Shown here: positions 7,496 to 12,729 of the stretch, piece by piece | Layout of the letters: every line of letters begins with the position of its first letter | Numbering within the stretch: the first letter of the stretch is position 1 | DNA from: Hyphomicrobiales bacterium | Lineage (GTDB): Bacteria > Pseudomonadota > Alphaproteobacteria > Rhizobiales > Aestuariivirgaceae | DNA length: 12,729 nt | Reading direction: 5' to 3' | NCBI GenBank assembly: GCA_014380505.1 | Contig: JACMJT010000018.1 | Location: 1-12,729 of the forward strand | Made by a program: the position numbers and the translations under genes | Notes under the pieces: generated by a model | The model's database searches: none | Told to the model about the DNA's origin: nothing | Seen by the model: the letters and a program-made list of their open reading frames with translations, nothing else

Positions 7496-8088
7496 ATGGA
7501 ACAGCTCGGTTGGGAAGCCGGCGTCATCGAGCTCATCAACGGTTTCCTGTTCCGCTGCAAGGCGGATGAAGCTTGGACGATGATGGAAATGTCCTCCGGT
7601 ATCGAACGCGTGCTCGGCTATCCGGCCCATGAAATCATCGGCAACCGTGTCCGCATCTATTCATCCCTGGTCCACCCGGAAGATTTGCCTGCGGTAAGCG
7701 CCGCTGTCGACCAAGCCTGACTGACAAAGTCAACTGGAACATCAACTTCCGCCTCATGGCTGCCGACGGCAGATCCGTGTGGGTTCACGAAACCGGCGGC
7801 GGCGTTTGGGACGAACGGGGCAAACTGCTGTATATTGAAGGCGCGGTTTCCGATATCGACTCTCTCTACAGAGGCATGCAAGAGCGGACCGCGGAACTGG
7901 CCTTAGCCGCATCGAGAACCCTCGAAGTTGTGGAGTCGCTACGCTACTTGAAATTGCTGGCGCTGAATGCCGGCATCGAAGCGGCGCGCGCCGGACGGGC
8001 CGGTGCCGGATTTGCCGTCCTCGCCCAGGAAATGCGCAAGCTTGCCTATCAATCCGAAGAAACGGCGAAGTCAATTGCGGCAGGCTGA
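7496..8088 (+). pseudogene. Soluble PAS protein with truncated chemoreceptor tip (copy 2, frameshifted)
   Basis: This is a paralogue of the gene at 6757. The first part (7496-7720) encodes MEQLGWEAGVIEL and most of the PAS domain, then hits TGA at 7718. The rest continues in the -1 frame up to 8088. Aligning codons with copy 1 (ACC AAA GGC CTA GCC GAC) shows that one base is missing near 7715 (GAC CAA -GC CTG ACT GAC); restoring a G gives one open frame of about 197 codons. The PAS part differs from copy 1 at many residues, but the final 59 residues are identical to it although about 20 of those codons differ silently. The gene was therefore under selection until recently. ATG 7469 is an in-frame alternative start but lacks a ribosome binding site. 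A base-calling error could also explain the shift. Confidence 0.8.
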
Positions 8089-8103
8089 TTTGCCGGGCCG
8101 GAG

Positions 8104-9600
8104 TCATTCTGTGAAGGTATTTGCATAGCGCTTGCGTAATTCCGCCTTCTGCACTTTGCCCATGGCATTGCGCGGCAGTTCGTCGATGACGAAAATGCGC
8201 TTGGGTATTTTGAACTTGGCAAGACGTGTGGCGAGAGCGGCGATGATGTCGGTCTCTGGGGCGAGCGGTCCTCGCGCCGTGACTGCGGCGATCATGCCTT
8301 CGCCCAAATCCGGGTGCGGCACGCCGACGGCCGCCGACTCCGCTATGCCGGCGATCCCATTGATCGCCTCTTCGATCTCCGTGGGATAGACGTTGAAGCC
8401 GCCCGAGATAATAATGTCCTTGGCGCGGCCGGTGATGTTGACGCGGCCCTCCGCATCCATGGTTCCAACGTCGCCGGTGATAAAATATCCATCACCGGTG
8501 AAATCCTCTGCTGTCTTTTCCGGGTTGCGCCAATAGCCCTTGAAGACATTGGGGCCTTTCACCTCGATGATTCCGGGTTGAGTGCCCCCGATTCGAAGTG
8601 AGACACCGGGGAGTGCGAAGCCCACGGTTCCGGCGACTCTCGCCCCCGCAAGGGGGTTCGACGCAATCATGCCCGTCTCTGTCATTCCATAACGCTCAAG
8701 GATGGCATGTCCCGTGCGGGCCTCGAACTCCCGGTGGGTTCCGGCGGATAGCGGCGCCGAGCCTGAAATGAACAGCCGCATGGTGCGGCAGCTTTCGCGG
8801 GTAAAAGCCGGAGTTTTGAGAAGGCGTGTGTAGAAGGTGGGGACACCCATCATCAATGTTGCTTGTGGAAGGGCGGCGGCGGCCGCGTCCGCTTCGAACG
8901 TTTCAAACCAGATGATCTCGCTCCCCGACAGGAAGGCCGTGTTGAGCGCCACGTAGAGGCCATGCACATGGAAGATCGGCAATGCGTGCAGCAGCACGTC
9001 GTCGGAGCGGCAGCCCCAGAGCTTCACCAATGTCTGGGCATTGGAGGAGAGGTTGCCATGGGTGATCATGGCACCCTTGGAGCGGCCCGTGGTGCCGGAC
9101 GTATAGAGCAGCCCCGCAAGGTCGCCGGCGGCACTCGCCACGGTTTCGTGGCGGTCTTCCATACGGCTTGCTAGGCTGGCGAGCGAGCCCTCGCCCTTGC
9201 TGTCTAGAGTGACCGTGGCGGCAACCTTGTGGTGGCCTCCAAGATTTTTGAAGCTGTGCTGACGCAACGGGTCGCAGACGATTACCCTGGGTTCGGCATC
9301 GCCAACGAAATACTCGACCTCCGTATCCGTGTAGGCCGGATTCAAGGGCTGATAGATGGCGCCGATCTTGAGGACGGCCAGATACACCAAGGCATTGGCG
9401 ATGGATTTCTCCACCTGCACTGTGACGCGGTCTCCGGGCTCCACGCCCAGCGCCTCAAGAGCATTGGCATAATGGCAGGCGGCGCGGCGCAACTCCGCAT
9501 AACTCAATATCGGATCGCCCCGGGGTGAGCGGATGGCGGCCCTGCCGCCCGCGGCGGTGAAGCTGCGGTCCAGCAAGGAATAGAGATTTTCGCTGGTCAT
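8104..9600 (-). CDS. matB: Malonyl-CoA synthetase-like acyl-CoA ligase (MatB family)
   Basis: This is an ATP-dependent acyl-CoA ligase of the adenylate-forming (ANL) superfamily, 498 residues, about the length of characterised MatB. Such enzymes make malonyl-CoA from malonate, CoA and ATP. Visible motifs are the phosphate-binding LLYTSGTTGRSKG (about 163-175), the core ERYGMTETGMI, the hinge region TGDVGTMDAEGRVNITGRAKD, GGFNVYPTEIEEAI, and the C-terminal catalytic lysine K482 in NAMGKVQK. MatB-like traits are VQVEKS, IYQPLNPAYT, YFVGDAEPR and the TGMIASNPLAGARVAGTVGFALPG region. Family membership is certain and malonate specificity is probable; another short dicarboxylate or acid remains possible. 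No matA or matC is nearby. The start ATG (9598-9600) has only a weak upstream purine patch. It is convergent with, and 15 bp from, the second PAS gene. Confidence 0.82.
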   Translation of the reverse strand: MTSENLYSLLDRSFTAAGGRAAIRSPRGDPILSYAELRRAACHYANALEALGVEPGDRVTVQVEKSIANALVYLAVLKIGAIYQPLNPAYTDTEVEYFVGDAEPRVIVCDPLRQHSFKNLGGHHKVAATVTLDSKGEGSLASLASRMEDRHETVASAAGDLAGLLYTSGTTGRSKGAMITHGNLSSNAQTLVKLWGCRSDDVLLHALPIFHVHGLYVALNTAFLSGSEIIWFETFEADAAAAALPQATLMMGVPTFYTRLLKTPAFTRESCRTMRLFISGSAPLSAGTHREFEARTGHAILERYGMTETGMIASNPLAGARVAGTVGFALPGVSLRIGGTQPGIIEVKGPNVFKGYWRNPEKTAEDFTGDGYFITGDVGTMDAEGRVNITGRAKDIIISGGFNVYPTEIEEAINGIAGIAESAAVGVPHPDLGEGMIAAVTARGPLAPETDIIAALATRLAKFKIPKRIFVIDELPRNAMGKVQKAELRKRYANTFTE

Positions 9601-9692
9601 TGTAATAACTCGGGTCCGTCATCGGTTTGTCATTGAACATCTGCCATGTGGAAGGGCGGGGAGGCGTTCAATTTCCCGCCGTTGCAACTGCC

Positions 9693-9741
9693 GCCATGCC
9701 GCGCCGCCGGTCACTGCCCCTGACCCCTGCGCCGGCATGGC
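9693..9741. other. Inverted repeat between the dehydrogenase and ligase genes
   Basis: GCCATGCCG (9693-9701) and CGGCATGGC (9733-9741) form a perfect 9-bp inverted repeat with a 31-base spacer. On the minus strand it starts 5 bases after the dehydrogenase stop. There is no T-run behind it in that direction, so it is not a standard intrinsic terminator; it could be an RNA-stabilising or attenuating hairpin. The remaining 9601-9746 gap also holds GGCGGG/CCCGCC (9655-9660/9675-9680) and no evident gene. Confidence 0.4.
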
Positions 9742-9746
9742 ATTTT

Positions 9747-10610
9747 TCATTCGAGAAATATTTTGGGGTCGAGCAGTTGGCTGACATTGCGCCCCCCATG
9801 CCCGGTTTCGACAGCGTTGATGAACACCTCGGCAACCGCCTCCGTGAGGAGGCTTCCACAGCCGAGCTTCTCCGCCATCTCGGTGTAATAGCCGATGTCC
9901 TTGGCGGCGTTGGCGATGGAGAAGCGGTAGCCGTCGAAATCCCCCTCAAGTGCCGGCGCCACCATCTTGCGCAGCACACCGGAATTGCCTGAGCCATTAA
10001 GCATGGCCTCGTAGAGATCGCGCCAATCGATCCCGGCTTTGCGGGCTGCGCTAAAGGCCTCGGCAACAAGCGCTATCATGCCGGTAACCAGATAGTTTGA
10101 AACGAGCTTCGCCATATGCCCCGAACCGATAGGGCCGACATGGCGGACCGTCGTGGCGAAGCATTTGAGAACCGGCATGATCGCCGCGAAGGTTTTTTCG
10201 TCGGCGCCGCAGAGTACGCCGAGCTGCGCTGTCGCTGCCCGCTCGGGCCCGCCCGTCAGCGGCGCATCCGCATAGGCGACGTTCATATGGGCAAGCTCGC
10301 GCGCCAGCCGCCGCGTGGTGTCCGGGTCCGAAGTTCCCGTGTCGATCAGAATGTGGCGCGGGCGCAGATGGGGCCGCAGCCGGTTGATTGTGGTCTCCAC
10401 GGCCTTCGATGCCGGCACACAAATCAGGATGACCGAGGCCTCCTGCGCCATCTGTGCCAGATCCCTCGCTTCCGTAGCGCCGCGCGCCACGAGGTCAACG
10501 ATGGGGTCGCGATTGCGATGGACGATGACTGTCACCCCATGGCGGTGCTTCAGCAGATTGACCGCGATGCCGTGCCCCATCATCCCCGCGCCGATCAATC
10601 CAATCTGCAT
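9747..10610 (-). CDS. Beta-hydroxyacid dehydrogenase (3-hydroxyisobutyrate dehydrogenase family)
   Basis: This is an NAD(P)-dependent oxidoreductase of 287 residues that interconverts a 3-hydroxyacid and its semialdehyde. The N-terminal Rossmann fold shows GLIGAGMMGHGIAVNLL (glycines from residue 7). The substrate-binding segment is DAPLTGGPERAATAQLG, and the catalytic segment is GPIGSGHMAKLVSN with Lys168 and Asn172. The helical C-terminal domain runs to the end. Members use 3-hydroxyisobutyrate, tartronate semialdehyde, 3-hydroxypropionate and others; the sequence does not settle which. HRNR after the second strand, rather than an acidic residue, leans towards NADP. The start at 10610 is chosen because AGGAGG lies 6 bases upstream; the frame stays open for 30 more codons but that stretch overlaps pncA and looks unrelated to the family. 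It follows pncA by 31 bp. Confidence 0.88.
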   Translation of the reverse strand: MQIGLIGAGMMGHGIAVNLLKHRHGVTVIVHRNRDPIVDLVARGATEARDLAQMAQEASVILICVPASKAVETTINRLRPHLRPRHILIDTGTSDPDTTRRLARELAHMNVAYADAPLTGGPERAATAQLGVLCGADEKTFAAIMPVLKCFATTVRHVGPIGSGHMAKLVSNYLVTGMIALVAEAFSAARKAGIDWRDLYEAMLNGSGNSGVLRKMVAPALEGDFDGYRFSIANAAKDIGYYTEMAEKLGCGSLLTEAVAEVFINAVETGHGGRNVSQLLDPKIFLE

Positions 10611-10641
10611 GCTCGCCTCCTCTTGCAGCGCAATACGCCGG

Positions 10642-11247
10642 TTACGCCAGCACGATGCCCCGTTCCGCGAACGATTTCCGTGTGGCCTCCGCCGAACCAT
10701 CGAGATCGATAGAACGGCAGGCGGCCTCGATCACTTCTGTCTCGAAGCCGAGAGCCTGGGCATCCTCGGCCGAGTAGCGCACGCAGAAATCGAAGGCGAG
10801 GCCGACGCAAATGACCTTACTGAAGCCCCGATCCCTGAGATAGCCGGCAAGTCCGGTCGGTGTCTTGCGGTCGTTTTCGAAAAAGGCGGAATAGCTGTCG
10901 ATGTCGCGGCGGAAACCCTTGCGGACGATAAGCTCCGCATGCGGAATATCGAGGCCAACATGAAGGGCGGCTCCCCCGGTGTTTTGAATACAGTGATCCG
11001 GCCACAACGTCTGTAACCCGTAGGGCATGGCAATATGTTCGAACGGTTTTTTACCGTCATGGCTTGACGCGAACGAGGAATGCCCGGCCGGATGCCAATC
11101 CTGGGTCAGCACCACGTGCTTGAAACCGTGGGCGAGGCGGTTGGCGATGTGGACCACGTCATCGCCGCCGGGCACGGGCAGTTGTCCATCGGGACAGAAA
11201 TCATTCTGCACATCAATGACAATGAGAACATCGGTTTCCTTGCGCAT
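10642..11247 (-). CDS. pncA: Nicotinamidase (PncA)
   Basis: This cytoplasmic hydrolase turns nicotinamide into nicotinate plus ammonia, feeding the NAD salvage (Preiss-Handler) route. The 201-residue protein has the isochorismatase-like fold with the catalytic triad visible: Asp12 in VIDVQNDFC, the Lys of VRKGF and the Cys of GLAFDFCVRYSAEDA. The metal-binding residues are also present: Asp50 and His52 in TQDWHPAGHSSF, plus the His of WPDHC. These motifs separate nicotinamidases from other isochorismatase-like hydrolases. It starts 9 bp after the glk stop; a GAGG over the glk stop codon probably serves as its ribosome binding site, suggesting coupling. The TAA stop is followed after 31 bp by the dehydrogenase, so glk, pncA and the dehydrogenase look like one operon. 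Confidence 0.93.
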   Translation of the reverse strand: MRKETDVLIVIDVQNDFCPDGQLPVPGGDDVVHIANRLAHGFKHVVLTQDWHPAGHSSFASSHDGKKPFEHIAMPYGLQTLWPDHCIQNTGGAALHVGLDIPHAELIVRKGFRRDIDSYSAFFENDRKTPTGLAGYLRDRGFSKVICVGLAFDFCVRYSAEDAQALGFETEVIEAACRSIDLDGSAEATRKSFAERGIVLA

Positions 11248-11256
11248 GGACAGACC

Positions 11257-12198
11257 TCACTCCGCGATGGCGCTTGCACAACCCTTAAGGGCCGCGTGCC
11301 GGTCGACGATGACATAGACCGGAATCGGCCGCAGGATGTGGGCAAGCGGGCCCTTCCCTTGAAAGATGGTCCGGAACGGTCCCGTCTGCAACATGGGTGT
11401 AAGCGACGCCGCGATATCGCCCGCCAGATAGACGCCGCCATGTGCTTGGAGCGTCATCGCCGCATCTCCGGCAATGCGCGCCAGCCACACAATGAACTGC
11501 TCGACAGTCCTGACTGCGGCCGCGTCGGTTCCCGCCAGAGCGGCCTGTCCTATGGTTTCAGGCGTTGTCAGCGGGCCGAGGGGCGCAATGGCCCTGTACA
11601 TCTGCAACAGGCCGCCGCCGGTGACCGCATGCTCTGCTTCGAAGGCGACACCGGGCCTGCTCATGATTTGGCGCCAGTCGAATTCCTCCTGCGTCACCAC
11701 AGGCAGCGTGGTGTGGCCGATTTCGCCGGGAAGCACCATCCAGCGGCCCCCGAGCTGGGGCGCGAGTGTCGCCATGCCGAGGCCGGTTCCGGGGCCCAAT
11801 ACGATCTTGACGGCGGGCTTCGGCGATGTTTCGCCACCGATTTGAACAACGTCACTGCCGGCAAGGCTGGGCAGCGACAGGGCCAGCGCCTCGAAATCAT
11901 TCAGGAGCCGGAAGCGGCTGGCCTTCGCCGTCCGACGGAGGCTCTCGCGCGTGAAACTCCAGTCGTAATTGGTGAGCGAGACGACTTCACCCTGCGCTGG
12001 TCCGGCCACGGCGATGGCAGCGGCGGCGAGCGAGCCGATGCCCTGGGATTTCACGTAATGGCCGATTGCTTGCTCCAAAGATCCGAAATTGCGGTTCTTC
12101 AGCACGGTGATATCACGGATCGCCGTTGAGCCCGGCTGCACCAAACCAAAGCGCGAATTGGTTCCACCGATATCGCCGACGAGTGCCAGTTCAGCCAT
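11257..12198 (-). CDS. glk: Glucokinase (Glk family)
   Basis: Glucokinase phosphorylates free glucose with ATP to glucose-6-phosphate in the cytoplasm. The 313-residue product is of the E. coli Glk type rather than a ROK repressor: there is no helix-turn-helix and no zinc-binding cysteine cluster. It has the phosphate-1 motif VGDIGGTNSRFGL at residues 7-19, AVAGPAQG, the catalytic aspartate in LLNDFEALALSLP, the adenosine-site glycines LGPGTGLGMA, and PGEIGHTTLP, where many relatives have EGGH. The late GVYLAGDIAASL corresponds to the usual YLAGGIAPR motif, with Asp in place of a glycine. The ATG is supported by AGAGG 6 bases upstream and a further GGAGG. It is the first gene of the minus-strand operon and is divergent from prfC, about 110 bp away. 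Confidence 0.93.
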   Translation of the reverse strand: MAELALVGDIGGTNSRFGLVQPGSTAIRDITVLKNRNFGSLEQAIGHYVKSQGIGSLAAAAIAVAGPAQGEVVSLTNYDWSFTRESLRRTAKASRFRLLNDFEALALSLPSLAGSDVVQIGGETSPKPAVKIVLGPGTGLGMATLAPQLGGRWMVLPGEIGHTTLPVVTQEEFDWRQIMSRPGVAFEAEHAVTGGGLLQMYRAIAPLGPLTTPETIGQAALAGTDAAAVRTVEQFIVWLARIAGDAAMTLQAHGGVYLAGDIAASLTPMLQTGPFRTIFQGKGPLAHILRPIPVYVIVDRHAALKGCASAIAE

Positions 12199-12292
12199 GG
12201 TTTGCCTCTACCTCCAAGTGCCACGGCTGGCGTTTAGGAGCAATAACCCGATGCTGGACGCTCACCCCAAACACGGCTAGGAGACGGCCTCA
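12199..12292. promoter_or_regulatory. Divergent intergenic region between glk and prfC
   Basis: This short region must hold the promoters for both the minus-strand glk operon and the plus-strand prfC gene. It contains two AGGAG sites on the + strand (12236-12240 and 12279-12283) and the glk ribosome binding site on the - strand (12205-12215). No convincing -35/-10 pair was assigned for either direction. Confidence 0.5.
12251..12280 (+). other. Possible nine-codon leader ORF before prfC
   Basis: ATG at 12251 follows AGGAG (12236-12240) by 10 bases and opens a mini-ORF, MLDAHPKHG, ending at TAG 12278-12280. The stop codon overlaps the AGGAG (12279-12283) placed before the prfC start. Such an arrangement could couple or attenuate prfC translation, but an ORF this short could be chance. 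Confidence 0.3.
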
Positions 12293-12310
12293 TTGCGCAC
12301 CGGAAATCAC

Positions 12311-12729
12311 GTGGCAAATTCCCTCGAAGAAGAAGTTTCGCGCAGGCGGACCTTCGCCATCATCTCCCATCCCGACGCTGGCAAGACGACGCTCACCGAA
12401 AAGCTCCTGCTGTTCGGCGGCGCCATCCAGCTTGCAGGCCAGGTACGCGCCAAGGGCGACCGGCGGCGCACCCGTTCCGACTGGATGTCGATCGAGCGCG
12501 CTCGCGGCATTTCCGTAGTTACCTCGGTGATGACGTTCGAATATGGCGGTTGCGTCTTCAACCTGCTCGATACACCGGGCCACGAGGATTTCTCCGAAGA
12601 TACCTACCGGACACTCACAGCCGTCGATGCGGCCGTTATGGTGATCGACGCCGCTAAAGGCATTGAAGCACGCACTCGCAAGCTCTTTGAAATCTGCCGG
12701 CTGCGCGACATTCCGATCATCACCTTCAT
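12311..12729 (+). CDS. prfC: Peptide chain release factor 3, N-terminal part (3' truncated by window edge)
   Basis: RF3 is the translational GTPase that speeds removal of RF1/RF2 from ribosomes after termination. The first 139 or so residues are present. They contain the RF3-type P-loop [30 protein letters not shown], the switch I region with [16 protein letters not shown], and the G3 box [18 protein letters not shown], followed by [15 protein letters not shown]. The sequence [10 protein letters not shown] and the GGAIQLAG stretch point to RF3 rather than EF-G. GTG 12311 is chosen because it gives a leader length before RRTF close to E. coli RF3. TTG 12293 is the alternative: it is in frame, 9 bases after a strong AGGAG (12279-12283), and would add six residues. 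An in-frame TAG at 12278 rules out anything further upstream. The G4 and later domains are outside the window. Confidence 0.93.
   Translation, partial: MANSLEEEVSRRRTFAIISHPDAGKTTLTEKLLLFGGAIQLAGQVRAKGDRRRTRSDWMSIERARGISVVTSVMTFEYGGCVFNLLDTPGHEDFSEDTYRTLTAVDAAVMVIDAAKGIEARTRKLFEICRLRDIPIITF

Larger units (their letters stand above)
7434..8180. repeat. Tandem duplication, unit 2
   Basis: This is the right copy of the direct repeat of about 740 bp (left copy 6699-7437). It begins at the AGTT shared between the orphaned ligase tail and the leader, and runs through the second PAS/mini-receptor gene into the genuine 3' end of the ligase gene, ending at AGTT 8177-8180. The two units differ by many substitutions and small indels, so the duplication is not recent or the copies came from diverged alleles. 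Confidence 0.85.

Noticed and set aside
7705..7725. Programmed ribosomal frameshifting in PAS copy 2
   Set aside because: The bases around the lesion (CCAAGCCTGA) do not form a standard slippery heptamer, and copy 1 shows the ancestral frame is simply one G longer. A deletion or sequence error is simpler.
6683..8180. Insertion sequence or transposon as the cause of the duplicated PAS genes
   Set aside because: There is no transposase, no terminal inverted repeats and no target-site duplication. The joint is a 4-base microhomology within ordinary genes.
9693..9741. Intrinsic terminator for the minus-strand dehydrogenase operon
   Set aside because: The 9-bp inverted repeat is real, but no T-run follows it on the minus strand and the loop is long. 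It is listed as an inverted repeat only.
10611..10700. N-terminal extension of the dehydrogenase by 30 codons to 10700
   Set aside because: The extension overlaps pncA and resembles no part of the family. The ATG at 10610 has an ideal AGGAGG and begins directly with the Rossmann-fold strand.
9627..10712. Open frames on the + strand (9627-9992, 10116-10712) opposite the dehydrogenase gene
   Set aside because: Their translations look like reverse-frame shadows (rich in Arg, Ala and His, no domain), and the minus-strand dehydrogenase accounts for the coding signal.
11080..12129. A 349-codon open frame on the + strand opposite glk and the start of pncA
   Set aside because: It is antisense to a clear glucokinase with intact motifs, has no recognisable domain, and is explained by high GC codon bias leaving the opposite strand open.

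Overview
The window comes from a GC-rich alphaproteobacterium, most likely of the Hyphomicrobiales/Rhizobiales type. This is inferred from the cheA-cheW-mcp-cheR-cheB-cheD gene order with CheD present, the codon usage and the style of the proteins; the species cannot be named. Both edges cut a gene: cheA at the left and prfC at the right.

Region 1 (1-6682, + strand) is the 3' part of a chemotaxis operon. It holds the end of cheA, then cheW, a large membrane chemoreceptor with an internal PAS domain, cheR, cheB and cheD. Genes overlap by 1-4 bp or lie 10-15 bp apart, so they are almost certainly one transcription unit. The receptor signals through CheW to CheA. CheR methylates it, CheB (activated by CheA phosphorylation) demethylates and deamidates it, and CheD deamidates it. 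The receptor ends in DWKEF, which resembles the pentapeptide tether that recruits CheR in enterobacterial receptors. No cheY is visible in the window.

Region 2 (6683-8180) is the most unusual part. It is a tandem duplication of a unit of about 740 bp. Each unit carries a small upstream region, a gene for a soluble protein of about 197-199 residues (one PAS domain fused to only the hairpin tip of a chemoreceptor signalling domain), and the last codons of the convergent acyl-CoA ligase gene. The orphaned ligase tail between the two copies gives away the duplication joint, which sits on a 4-base microhomology (AGTT). Copy 1 is intact. Copy 2 has a single-base deletion in its PAS region. Downstream of that lesion the last 59 codons encode exactly the same protein as copy 1 despite about 20 silent differences, so copy 2 was under selection until recently or the lesion is an error.

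Region 3 (8104-12198, - strand) reads, in transcription order, glk (glucokinase), pncA (nicotinamidase), a beta-hydroxyacid dehydrogenase and a matB-like malonyl-CoA synthetase. The first three are tightly spaced; a 146-bp gap with an inverted repeat separates the last.

Region 4 (12199-12729) is a short divergent promoter region followed by the 5' end of prfC (peptide chain release factor 3) on the + strand. A nine-codon mini-ORF with its own ribosome binding site sits just before prfC. No tRNA, rRNA, CRISPR array, insertion sequence or transposase was seen.
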